DNA of 64,000 nucleotides from Mesorhizobium sp. WSM4904 (GTDB taxonomy: Bacteria; Pseudomonadota; Alphaproteobacteria; Rhizobiales; Rhizobiaceae). The notes below the pieces were generated by a model. It ran no database searches and was not told where the DNA came from. It saw only the letters and a list, made by a program, of their open reading frames with translations. Made by a program: the position numbers and the translations under genes. Positions 18,306 to 25,719 of the stretch are shown in pieces (position 1 is the first letter of the stretch; each line of letters opens with the position of its first letter). The stretch spans positions 3,109,001 to 3,173,000 of the forward strand of contig NZ_CP121354.1 in NCBI RefSeq assembly GCF_029674545.1. The letters run 5' to 3'.

Positions 18306-19880
18306 TCAGGCCAGGCTGTGCATGGTGCCGGGCACGCGGTACGGCGCGCGCTCCGCCGTCCTCGGCCTGATGGCGAGACCGGCGAGATAGCGCTGGAAGC
18401 CGGCCGCCTCCTGTACAGGCGAGGCCAGCGCGACATGGCCGTCCGGTCTCACCAGATAGGCGGCGTCGCGCTCCAGGCCGGCTTTCCCCGCGCTCTCCGA
18501 CCAGCCGAAGGCATGAACCGGAATGCCGGTCGACGCCAACATCGCCCGGAACTCGGCGTTCACCTCGCCATAGACATGCACCTGCCAGTCGAGCGAGCGC
18601 AGCGGCTCGAAATTGTCGCTGCCTAGTGTCGGCACATAGGGCAGGCGGTCGCCCCCGCTCACCTTGCCGGCCGTGCCCGAACTGATCGGGCTGGCCCGGT
18701 ACTGGATCGCCGCCTGCGAGATGAGCCCGAAGAAGGCGCGCGAGCCGATCGAGGTGTGCAGTGCGATGTTCAGGATCTTCGGCATCGCATAGCGCCGGAA
18801 CAGGCCGATGAGCAGTGAGCGGCTGGTGATGAAACGAAAAGCCGTATCCGTGCTCTCGATCAACTTGTGAGCAAAGGCGATACGCTCCGGCTCGTAGCTG
18901 TCGAGCAAGCGGGCATCGGCCCGGCCTTGCACGACGGCGGCCAGCTTCCAGGCGAGGTTCACCGCGTCGCCCATGCCGGTGTTCATGCCCTGGCCGCCGG
19001 CCGGGCTGTGGATGTGACCGGCATCGCCGCAGAGGAAGACGCGGCCGACGCGAAAATTCTCGGCGACACGGTGGTGGACGCGGTAGGTCGAGAACCAATT
19101 GACCTCGTCCACGGTGACGCCGGTGTCGCGCTCGACATCGGCGCGGATCGCCTCGAAGCTGATGGTCTCGTCCGCCTCATGCGCCTTCGGCACGATGCCG
19201 ATCAGCCGGATCGAGCCCGACTGCCTCACCGGCATGACGATGGCGAAACCATAGATGCTGATCGTCGTGTCCATGCCATTGCGGGTGATCTCGCCCCGGC
19301 CTTTCACGTCGGCGACATAGAAGGATTGCTCATAGGCGCCGCCGGGAAAGCCGATGTTCAGCTCGTGTCGCACCGTGCTGTGGGCACCGTCGCAACCGGC
19401 GAGGTAATCGGCGACGACGGTTTCGGTCTTGCCCTGTTTGCTCAGTGTCGCAATGACGGCGTGGCCCTTGTCCTGGAAAGCGACTAGCTCGATGCCGCGC
19501 TCGACCTCGACGCCGGCGCGTTCCAGATGCGTGATCAGCACGCGTTCGTGGATGTCCTGGGGTAGCGCGAAGGCGAAGGAATAGGGGCTGATGCCGCGGC
19601 CGAAATCCGACAGCGGCAACCGCGCTGCGACTCCAGCCGGCGTGTGCACGGTGAGCTGCTCGATCTTCACGCCCGCGGCAAGCACGTCATCGACGATGCC
19701 GATCTGGCGGTGGAACTCCAACGTGCGCGCCTGGACGGCCAGCGCCCTGGAGGTTTCGCCGGGAGCGGCGGCCTTGTCGAAAATGCGCACCGGGACGCCG
19801 AGCTTGGTCAGCCAGAGCGCGAGCGTCAGCCCGGTCGGGCCGGCGCCGGCGATGAGGACCTTGGTGTTAGCAATGGTCAT
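18306..19880 (-). CDS. FAD-dependent aromatic monooxygenase (PHBH/UbiH-like)
   Basis: A class A flavoprotein hydroxylase of 524 residues. The dinucleotide motif G-A-G-P-T-G is at 12-17. The D-G motif reads G-C-D-G-A-H-S-T-V-R, and the FAD-ribityl motif reads G-D-A-G-H-I-H-S-P-A-G-G-Q-G-M-N. The C-terminal thioredoxin-like extension seen in phenol-hydroxylase and rifampicin- or tetracycline-oxidising relatives is present from about 390. Its start overlaps the adaptor gene's stop (ATGA at 19877-19880), so the two are translationally coupled. An enzyme between the two efflux subunits suggests modification plus export of one aromatic compound; that is inference. Confidence 0.9.
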   Translation of the reverse strand: MTIANTKVLIAGAGPTGLTLALWLTKLGVPVRIFDKAAAPGETSRALAVQARTLEFHRQIGIVDDVLAAGVKIEQLTVHTPAGVAARLPLSDFGRGISPYSFAFALPQDIHERVLITHLERAGVEVERGIELVAFQDKGHAVIATLSKQGKTETVVADYLAGCDGAHSTVRHELNIGFPGGAYEQSFYVADVKGRGEITRNGMDTTISIYGFAIVMPVRQSGSIRLIGIVPKAHEADETISFEAIRADVERDTGVTVDEVNWFSTYRVHHRVAENFRVGRVFLCGDAGHIHSPAGGQGMNTGMGDAVNLAWKLAAVVQGRADARLLDSYEPERIAFAHKLIESTDTAFRFITSRSLLIGLFRRYAMPKILNIALHTSIGSRAFFGLISQAAIQYRASPISSGTAGKVSGGDRLPYVPTLGSDNFEPLRSLDWQVHVYGEVNAEFRAMLASTGIPVHAFGWSESAGKAGLERDAAYLVRPDGHVALASPVQEAAGFQRYLAGLAIRPRTAERAPYRVPGTMHSLA

Positions 19881-21016
19881 TTTTCTTCTCCCTCAACGAT
19901 ACGGACTTTTTCGTGTTCCCGCAGCCGGTTTACGCCGGCGGTGACGACCCGGTCGCCCCTGGCGAGCCCGTCGCTGACGACGACGCGGTCGGTCTCGTAG
20001 CGGGCAACGGTGACGGGTTTGAGCTCGACGGCCGACGCGGCGCTGACGACCCAGACGGCCGGCTGGCCGTCCTTATCGAACAGCGCCCTGCCCGGCAGCA
20101 ACACCACCGGCGCGCTGGCGATCTCGGCCCGGCCGGCGACACTTGCGCCGAAGCGCATCTCGTCCGGCGCATTCTCGAGCGAGACCTTGACCTGGAAAGT
20201 GCGGGTGGCGGCATCGGCCATCGGCGCGATTTCGCGCACCGGGCCGATCGCGGTGACCGCCGGGTTGCTGAGCAGAGAGACCGTCACCCTCGGCGGATGC
20301 CGCGTATCGGGCGTGTTGGCAAAGGCGGCTTCCGCGATCGAGAACACCGCGTCGCGGCTCTTCGGGTCGGCGACGCGCGCCACCATTTGGCCGACATTGA
20401 CGGACTGGCCGGCTTCGGCGCCGGTGGCGGTAACTATGCCGTCGAACTCAGCCCGAAGCTCGGTGTAACCGAGTTGGTCCTTGGCCATGGCGAAGGCGAT
20501 GTTCGCCGATTTCAGCTTCGCTTCGGCCGAGCGCAAATTCTTCAGCGTCGCATCGTGGTTGGCGCGGGTGGTGAACCCCCTGGCGAGCAGGGCGCCGATG
20601 CGTGCCTCGGCAGCCCTGGCTTCGACCAGCACCGCCTCGGCCGCTGCAACGTCGGCGTCGGCGCTGGCAAGCTGGTTGCGATAATCCTGGTCGTCGATGC
20701 GGGCCAGGACCTCGCCCTTCTTCACCATCGCGCCGATCTCGCCGATGCGCTGGATGAGCTTGCCGGAAACGCGAAAGCCGAGATCGCTCTCCAGCCGCGG
20801 CTTGATCTCACCGATCGCGACGCGAATCTCGGCGTTGCTGGTCGGCGAGACCGCGACAGCCTTGACGAGCTTCGTCTCGGGAGTCGCCGGCGCCGCGTTC
20901 GATGCCTCGCTTCTCGCACCATGCCAGACTATGGCGGCGCCGCAGGCCAGGGCGGCGATCGAGCCGGCGACGAGGCGGCGCCTGAGCGGCTTGTTATCAA
21001 AGAGTGCGGCAATCAT
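19877..21016 (-). CDS. RND periplasmic adaptor (membrane-fusion protein)
   Basis: The product is 379 residues with one N-terminal membrane anchor (about residues 13-30). A split barrel-sandwich domain follows (R-I-G-E-I-G-A-M-V-K-K-G-E-V-L-A-R-I and later A-G-Q-S-V-N-V-G-Q-M-V-A-R-V). A helical hairpin rich in A-E-A-x-L lies between the halves, and a beta-barrel closes the protein. These are the standard parts of HlyD/AcrA-type adaptors that bridge the pump to an outer-membrane channel. It is the first gene of the operon adaptor, monooxygenase, pump. The promoter must lie in 21017-21240, where I see no regulator gene. Confidence 0.93.
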   Translation of the reverse strand: MIAALFDNKPLRRRLVAGSIAALACGAAIVWHGARSEASNAAPATPETKLVKAVAVSPTSNAEIRVAIGEIKPRLESDLGFRVSGKLIQRIGEIGAMVKKGEVLARIDDQDYRNQLASADADVAAAEAVLVEARAAEARIGALLARGFTTRANHDATLKNLRSAEAKLKSANIAFAMAKDQLGYTELRAEFDGIVTATGAEAGQSVNVGQMVARVADPKSRDAVFSIAEAAFANTPDTRHPPRVTVSLLSNPAVTAIGPVREIAPMADAATRTFQVKVSLENAPDEMRFGASVAGRAEIASAPVVLLPGRALFDKDGQPAVWVVSAASAVELKPVTVARYETDRVVVSDGLARGDRVVTAGVNRLREHEKVRIVEGEEK

Positions 21017-21269
21017 GTTGTCTCCATGCGCAAGGGTGCGGCCGCGCTTGGGAGGACGCGGCAGGCTGAAAATCGTGCCGGCTGCGGGAGAAAACGGTGT
21101 TTCGGCTCTCTCATGCGCCGGCCAGAACGTTTTGCGATTTCGGCGGCGCGAAATCCCGAACGGTTTCTGAAGATTTTCCGATGTTTTGCCGATGACGAGT
21201 TCGGAGCGCTATTGAGGTGAAGGCTGTCGGCTATTTAGCCAGATCATCCCTCAAGCCGACGTTCCTCTT

Positions 21270-21522
21270 TCGGCCCCAAAGCGGTCGCGCTAACGCCCTT
21301 GGTCAACATGTATTCATAGCCCTTTTGGAGGATAGGAAAGAGCCACCGACCGCATTGAAAACTACTCCTCTTCCTGATCCTTAGGTTCGCCCGACCATAC
21401 GAGATTATACGAAGGATATGGGTTGGCTAACCATCCTGTAAGCCATTGATTTTCTTTGGCAGTCTCACACCCTCAGCGCCTACCATTGTCGTTATTTATC
21501 AATGCTTTATGGGGCGGTTCGC
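21270..21522. repeat. Long direct repeat, left copy (island boundary candidate)
   Basis: About 253 bp match 61088-61339 in the same orientation at what I estimate to be 80-85% identity by eye. Conserved pieces include GGTCAACATGTATTC, CATTGAAAACTACTCCTCTT, GGTTCGCCCGACCATACGAG and GGCTAACCATCC. Near its right end both copies have CATTGATTTTCTTT followed by a segment that in the other copy reads GAATCCCACACCCTC, reminiscent of a tRNA-Ser T-arm 3' end and hence of an attachment core. No coding frame is convincing. Confidence 0.85.
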
Positions 21523-21726
21523 CACGAGGCTGCGCGTAACCAGACGCACGACTCGGTCCATCCCCTGGACCGCCAGTCGAACCTGCGATGCCTCGCGCGA
21601 ATAGAGTTCGGCATGATCGATGTCGTCGTGACCGAGCAAGTCCATGGGCAGCCTGGTCGAGGCCCCGGCTTCCGCCAGATAGACCTCAAGCGACAGCTCA
21701 AGACTGAGTCGACAGTGCGTTTGCAA
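21499..21726 (-). pseudogene. Tyrosine recombinase C-terminal relic
   Basis: The frame contains L-A-E-A-G-A-S-T-R-L-P-M-D-L-L-G-H-D-D-I and then E-L-Y-S-R-E-A-S-Q-V-R-L-A. This is the G-H-x-x-I and tyrosine (Y-S-R-E-A) end of a phage-type integrase core. The rest of the protein, including the first catalytic arginine, is missing: only about 75 residues are left and sctU begins immediately upstream on the same strand. Its stop lies inside the left long repeat. It is a scar of an integrase next to a possible attachment site. Confidence 0.65.
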
Positions 21727-21738
21727 GCGATCTCGGCC

Positions 21739-22779
21739 TCACGTGAGGCCGAGCCGGACGAGATGGCGAACGACCGGCGAAAACATCTGCTGGCCGATAT
21801 AGGATCCCATGTTCGTGTTCTCGAAGAGCACTTCGGCGAGGGCGCTGTCCTCGACCACCGGAATAGCGGCCTGCCGCGCTTGAGCAGCCATCTCGTTGGC
21901 AGCGCGGCCCTGACCTTTGCCGACGACCGTCGGCACCGGCGTTTCGCCCCTGATGTAACGCAACGCTACGGCCCGGTCACCGGATATGAAGACGATGACC
22001 GCATTTTTTACGCCCAGCTTCGCCGGCCGTATCACCGCTTCGCGCCGCTGCCGCTGCTGTTCATGGCGAATCAAGGGATCGCCTTCGAGGTCCTTGTGCT
22101 CGCGCTTGTATTCGGTTGTCGTCATGCGCATGTCGCGAAGAAACAGCCAGCGTTGAATAGGGACATCGATCACGCCGATGACGACAAAAGCCAGGCCGGC
22201 GGCGATTCCCAGAGGCGTCAGGACTGCCTTGATCACCGGCTCCAGACATGACGGACCGCAACCCGGCGCATCGAAAAGCGGCTGCAGCCATGTGGTCAGG
22301 ACCACGACGAACAGGCATGCCAGCAGCACCAGCTTCATGAGGCCCTTGGCAAACTCGATGACGTTGCGGAGCGACAGGATCTTCTGCAGGCCCCTGGCCG
22401 GATTTATGTGGTCGAACTGCGGTTTGAGCGGCTCGAACGAGAAGACCGGCCCGAACGTCCCAAGCATGCCGAAGGCCGCAGTGAGAACGACAACGATGCC
22501 GACCAGCGGCAGCGTGGCAAGCATCAGCAGCGAGAATGAATGCCGGACAGCGCGCAGGCTGACATCGCCAAACGAACCGCCAGGCACGGTTACGGTCTGC
22601 ACGAGTTCCGAAAGGTGCCTGAAGAGCATCGGCCAAGAAAAATAAAGATACGCGAGCGCTGCGAAGAAAGTGAAGCCCGAGATAAGGTCGCGGCTCTGGG
22701 GAACCTGGCCTTTGCGGCGGGCGTCGCGCAGCTTCTTGTCGGATGCCGGTAGTTTCTTTTCCTCAGCTTCTTCGGCCAT
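21739..22779 (-). CDS. sctU: T3SS export-gate switch protein SctU (RhcU), NPTH motif absent
   Basis: FlhB/YscU-family protein of 346 residues. The N terminus is M-A-E-E-A-E-E-K-K-L-P-A-S-D-K-K-L-R-D-A-R-R-K-G-Q-V with the family pattern K-x-R-D-A-R-x-K-G-Q-V. Four membrane segments lie between about 30 and 205, and a cytoplasmic domain starts near 210. Normal members cleave themselves at N-P-T-H; here the aligned place (residues 264-267) reads F-I-S-G, while the next conserved part (A-L-R-Y-x-x-G-E-T-P-V-P, V-G-K-G) is kept. So the protein looks functional but non-cleaving. In canonical rhizobial loci rhcU follows rhcT; here it is 28 kb away, beside a recombinase relic. Confidence 0.92.
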   Translation of the reverse strand: MAEEAEEKKLPASDKKLRDARRKGQVPQSRDLISGFTFFAALAYLYFSWPMLFRHLSELVQTVTVPGGSFGDVSLRAVRHSFSLLMLATLPLVGIVVVLTAAFGMLGTFGPVFSFEPLKPQFDHINPARGLQKILSLRNVIEFAKGLMKLVLLACLFVVVLTTWLQPLFDAPGCGPSCLEPVIKAVLTPLGIAAGLAFVVIGVIDVPIQRWLFLRDMRMTTTEYKREHKDLEGDPLIRHEQQRQRREAVIRPAKLGVKNAVIVFISGDRAVALRYIRGETPVPTVVGKGQGRAANEMAAQARQAAIPVVEDSALAEVLFENTNMGSYIGQQMFSPVVRHLVRLGLT

Positions 22780-22864
22780 GTTGCAATCTTACCGCACTGT
22801 TGTGGTTCCAGTCTGCCTATGGGCTGTGTAAGGTGGCGCCGGGCTTGAATACGGAGAGGTGGAT

Positions 22865-23668
22865 ATGCGGTTGCATGTCGTATTCTTGCCTGTGGCCATC
22901 GCGCTGGCGCTGTCCGCTTGCCAGACGGCCAAAACCGGCTCGATCAACGCGAAAGCCCAAGGCCCGTCCTCGCAGTCGGATCGGCTGATCAAGCTTGCCG
23001 ACGATATCGACGCGCGCGGGGAAAGTGATACCGCGATCGCGCTCTACCAGCGTGCGGCAACGATGCCGGACGCCAAGGCGGGCGCGTTCGTCAAGGCGGG
23101 CGATGCCTATATGCGGGCCGGATACCCGGCTGACGCGGCCAAGGCCTATCAGGCCGCGCTCGCGAAAGCTCCCAATGACGGGAAGGCGATGCTCGGCCTT
23201 GGCTCGGCTATGATAGAGGCGGGCGACATCGACGCCGGCATGCGCGCGCTCACCCAGGCAGCGCCTCTGGTCAACACCAGTGGCGCCTATAACCGTTTGG
23301 GCGTGGCGCAGACATTCGCCGGCCAGATCACCGAAGCGCAGGCGACTTTCGCCCAGGCGTTGAAACTTGCGCCCGGCGACCTCGACGTCCAGACCAACAT
23401 GGCGTTGGCGGCGGCCCTTGAAGACAATTCCGCGGCGGCATTGCCTTTGGTGCAGAAGATTGCGGCTGCACCCAATGCGCAATTGCACCAGAAGCGCAAT
23501 GTCGTGATGGTCTATGGACTTCTTGGCCAGCCCGATCAGGTCAAGGCCTCGCCGCCTATCGGTCTGACGACCAAGGAGGTGGCCACCTTGCTGGCGCGCG
23601 CCAGAACCATCCGGTCGAAGGGCAGCACGCAGGCCAAGGCCAAAGCGCTCGGCTCCATCCTGGGCTAG
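22865..23668 (+). CDS. TadD-like TPR lipoprotein
   Basis: I choose ATG 22865 because GGAGAGG (22853-22859) is at proper distance from it but abuts the GTG at 22859. The product opens with a lipoprotein signal (L-P-V-A-I-A-L-A-L-S-A-C, lipobox L-S-A-C). The rest is tetratricopeptide repeats (A-I-A-L-Y-Q-R-A-A, A-A-K-A-Y-Q-A-A-L-A-K-A-P-N-D-G-K-A, A-Q-A-T-F-A-Q-A-L-K-L-A-P-G-D-L). This matches TadD, the TPR pilotin-like lipoprotein of Tad pilus systems that helps secretin assembly. It is divergent from sctU with a 79-85-bp shared promoter gap, and a Tad-type secretin lies close by. A T3SS pilotin role is inferred. Confidence 0.8.
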   Translation: MRLHVVFLPVAIALALSACQTAKTGSINAKAQGPSSQSDRLIKLADDIDARGESDTAIALYQRAATMPDAKAGAFVKAGDAYMRAGYPADAAKAYQAALAKAPNDGKAMLGLGSAMIEAGDIDAGMRALTQAAPLVNTSGAYNRLGVAQTFAGQITEAQATFAQALKLAPGDLDVQTNMALAAALEDNSAAALPLVQKIAAAPNAQLHQKRNVVMVYGLLGQPDQVKASPPIGLTTKEVATLLARARTIRSKGSTQAKAKALGSILG

Positions 23669-23770
23669 AGCAATTCCAGAAAAAGCGCGAAGCGGTTTTC
23701 CGTCCGGAACTGCATTAAAACAACGAGATAAAGCAGTTCGCCGATTCCGTGAAACTGCGAACTGTTCTAG
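23665..23770. repeat. Small palindromic intergenic repeat (rhizobial type)
   Basis: This 106-bp element starts CTAGAGCAATTCCAG, ends GAACTGTTCTAG and holds an inner inverted repeat CAGTTCGC...GCGAACTG (about 23732-23765). Elements beginning GAGCAATTCCAG and with GCGAAGCGGTTTTCCGTCCGGAA are, from memory, scattered in many copies in Mesorhizobium genomes. The TAG stop of the TadD-like gene lies in its first CTAG, so the element has inserted at, or supplied, the end of that gene. Confidence 0.7.
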
Positions 23771-23798
23771 CGCGTGGCAGCGCAGAACCAAGACCGAT

Positions 23799-23820
23799 CT
23801 CGCGTCAAGCTTGACGCGAG
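23799..23820. terminator. Perfect 22-bp palindrome between convergent genes
   Basis: The half-site CTCGCGTCAAG is followed directly by its reverse complement, with no loop. It lies 130 bp after the TadD-like gene and 34 bp before the end of the convergent CpaD-like gene, a place suited to a two-way transcription stop. No T-run follows, so a factor-dependent stop or a protein-binding site is equally possible. Confidence 0.45.
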
Positions 23821-23853
23821 GAGCGGCGCTGCGGGCGCGGAGTTGGCATAGGC

Positions 23854-24303
23854 TCACTCGACTGGCTGCGTCGTTTGCGTCGTCGCCGGCGCTGTATTGG
23901 CTCCGCCAATCGGAGCCTCCTCGCCATCGAGGTAACGACGGGCCGCGCGCGCCGTCGGCGACGCCGGCGCCGCCCCCATGCGCTGGCCTTCGACAAGGTC
24001 GCGTTGGCTTTCTGCCATGCGCTGAAGATTGTAGGCATTGGAGCAGCCGGACGGCAGGTGGGAGCCGACACCGGAGACGATCGTCAAATCGGTCCTAGCG
24101 GCTGGATTGTCATCATCAGCCGGTTCGGCCAGGCATGCGTTGGGAGCAAGGACCGAGCCGCTGACGCCTTTCTCGGAGCCGCCGGTGTCGGTCGAGACAT
24201 AGCTGTAGCCGGGTGAATAATCCTGCCGATGTTGCGGACTGTTCATGCAGCCTGCCAAAAACAGCGCGGGAACAACGAAGCAGAAAGCGATGCGCAATGT
24301 CAT
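23854..24303 (-). CDS. CpaD-like pilus/secretin-associated lipoprotein (short form)
   Basis: The 149-residue product begins M-T-L-R-I-A-F-C-F-V-V-P-A-L-F-L-A-G-C, a lipoprotein signal. The diagnostic part is L-P-S-G-C-S-N-A-Y-N-L-Q-R-M-A-E-S-Q-R-D-L-V-E-G, matching the C-G/S-N-A-x-N-L-x-x-M-x-x-x-P-R-D-L motif of CpaD, the outer-membrane lipoprotein of alphaproteobacterial Tad pili. Typical CpaD is clearly longer, so the N-terminal region is reduced. It starts 12 nt after the Tad-type secretin gene on the same strand, as expected for a partner of that secretin. Confidence 0.82.
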   Translation of the reverse strand: MTLRIAFCFVVPALFLAGCMNSPQHRQDYSPGYSYVSTDTGGSEKGVSGSVLAPNACLAEPADDDNPAARTDLTIVSGVGSHLPSGCSNAYNLQRMAESQRDLVEGQRMGAAPASPTARAARRYLDGEEAPIGGANTAPATTQTTQPVE

Positions 24304-24315
24304 GGTCGTTTCCCG

Positions 24316-25671
24316 CTATTTGATGATCAGACCGGTCGCCGACGCGTCGTTGGCGTGCTTGCGACTGAGACGCTTGGCAGCCGGACGGTCGAGCGGCGTG
24401 GCGAGGCTGTCGCGCACCGGCGCCACCAGATAGGGAGTGATCAGGATGACCAATTCGGTCTCTTCATGCTGGAACCGCTGCGATTGAAAAAGGGGTCCAA
24501 GCACGGGCACGTCGCCGAGAACCGGAAATTTTTCCAGGTTGCGAGAGGTCCGCTGCTGGAAAAGGCCAGCGATCGCAAAGGTCTGACCGCTTGCCACCTC
24601 CACCGTAGTGTCCGCTCTTCGCACCACGAAGCTCGGCATGGCAAAGCCGTTGGCGCTTACGGAGCCGGAATCCGACAAAGAGCTGACCTCCGGCTGGACG
24701 TGCAGCGCGATGCGATTGCGGCCGATGAGCGTCGGGGTGAAACCGAGCGATACGCCGAAGGGTTTGTACTGGATGGTTGTGACGTCGGATCCCTGCGCGA
24801 TAGGCACGGGAATCTCCCCACCAGCCAGAAAGTTCGCCGTCTGTCCGGTAACGGCAGTCAGGTTCGGCTCGGCCAGTATCTTGACCACGCCGTTGCGTTG
24901 CAGGGCCTCGATGAGGACGTCGAAATTGAGGCCGTGCGCCTGGTTGAGGCTCAGACCAAAATTCCCATCGCCGCCCGAGGGCACGCCATTGTCCTGGAAC
25001 ATGTTGAATTCGAAGCCACCGCTCTTGTACCCGACGGACCAGTCGACACCATACGACTGCAACTCCGTGCGCGAGACTTCGGCGAAGCGGACCCGGATGT
25101 TGACCTGCTGCGAGCCCTGCACGGTCATGTTGTTCAGTGGCGGCTGTTCCGGCGGCGAGAACGTTCTTGCGACGTTGTCCAGATCTTTCGCCTCGTCGAC
25201 GCCTCGGGCTTCGCCCGTGATGGCGATGCGGGTTCCGAAAATGTGCAGATTTGTTGCCGAATTCGGTTGCATTGCATGCTTGGCCTCGGCGGCGGGCGTG
25301 ATATCGGGCGTGACGCGGAATTGAGCGGTTGCCTCGATCCGCTCGTCGGCCGTGATCGCAATAAGGTTGGTCAGGCCGGGTTTGAGGCCAAAGACATAGA
25401 CCAAACTTGGCGACACGATCTGGAGGTCCGCGATCGTGGTGTCCGCGACCAGGACGGATTCGACCGGCTCATTGAACCGCAGCAAGCGTCCTTGCCCGAC
25501 CGGCAGATCGAGGCTTGGCTTGCTCGGCAGGGGCGAAGCATTCTGCGCCGCCGCGCCGCCGATCGTGAACAACAAAGCCAGCAAAACACCAACCGTCGCG
25601 ATAGCGAGCCAGCGCATATCCGTCCGCCCGGCGGCGGATCGAACGCCTGCTGCGGTATCGTGGATTGTCAT
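24316..25671 (-). CDS. Tad-pilus-type secretin (CpaC/RcpA-like) in the T3SS operon
   Basis: AGGAGAGG sits before the ATG at 25671. A long signal peptide follows (hydrophobic W-L-A-I-A-T-V-G-V-L-L-A-L-L). Residues ~53-125 are the pilus-secretin N-domain (L-D-L-P-V-G-Q-G-R-L-L-R-F, V-F-G-L-K-P-G-L-T-N-L). Residues ~190-425 are the secretin channel domain with I-L-A-E-P-N-L-T-A-V-T-G-Q-T-A-N-F-L-A-G-G-E-I-P-V-P and a C-terminal E-L-V-I-L-I-T-P-Y-L-V-A-P-V. This is the CpaC/RcpA type, not the T3SS YscC/RhcC2 type. It is encoded 48 bp downstream of sctV. With RhcC1 and the Tad-like lipoproteins it probably forms the outer-membrane pore of the T3SS. Confidence 0.9.
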   Translation of the reverse strand: MTIHDTAAGVRSAAGRTDMRWLAIATVGVLLALLFTIGGAAAQNASPLPSKPSLDLPVGQGRLLRFNEPVESVLVADTTIADLQIVSPSLVYVFGLKPGLTNLIAITADERIEATAQFRVTPDITPAAEAKHAMQPNSATNLHIFGTRIAITGEARGVDEAKDLDNVARTFSPPEQPPLNNMTVQGSQQVNIRVRFAEVSRTELQSYGVDWSVGYKSGGFEFNMFQDNGVPSGGDGNFGLSLNQAHGLNFDVLIEALQRNGVVKILAEPNLTAVTGQTANFLAGGEIPVPIAQGSDVTTIQYKPFGVSLGFTPTLIGRNRIALHVQPEVSSLSDSGSVSANGFAMPSFVVRRADTTVEVASGQTFAIAGLFQQRTSRNLEKFPVLGDVPVLGPLFQSQRFQHEETELVILITPYLVAPVRDSLATPLDRPAAKRLSRKHANDASATGLIIK

Positions 25672-25719
25672 CCCGTTCCTCTCCTGATTCCCCAGATATC
25701 CCCGTTCGCCATGCCTTCG

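Noticed and set aside
21240..21520. A tRNA gene in the long repeats
   Set aside because: Only a short T-arm-like piece (GAATCCCACACCCTC in the right copy, degraded in the left) is present; no cloverleaf can be folded around it.
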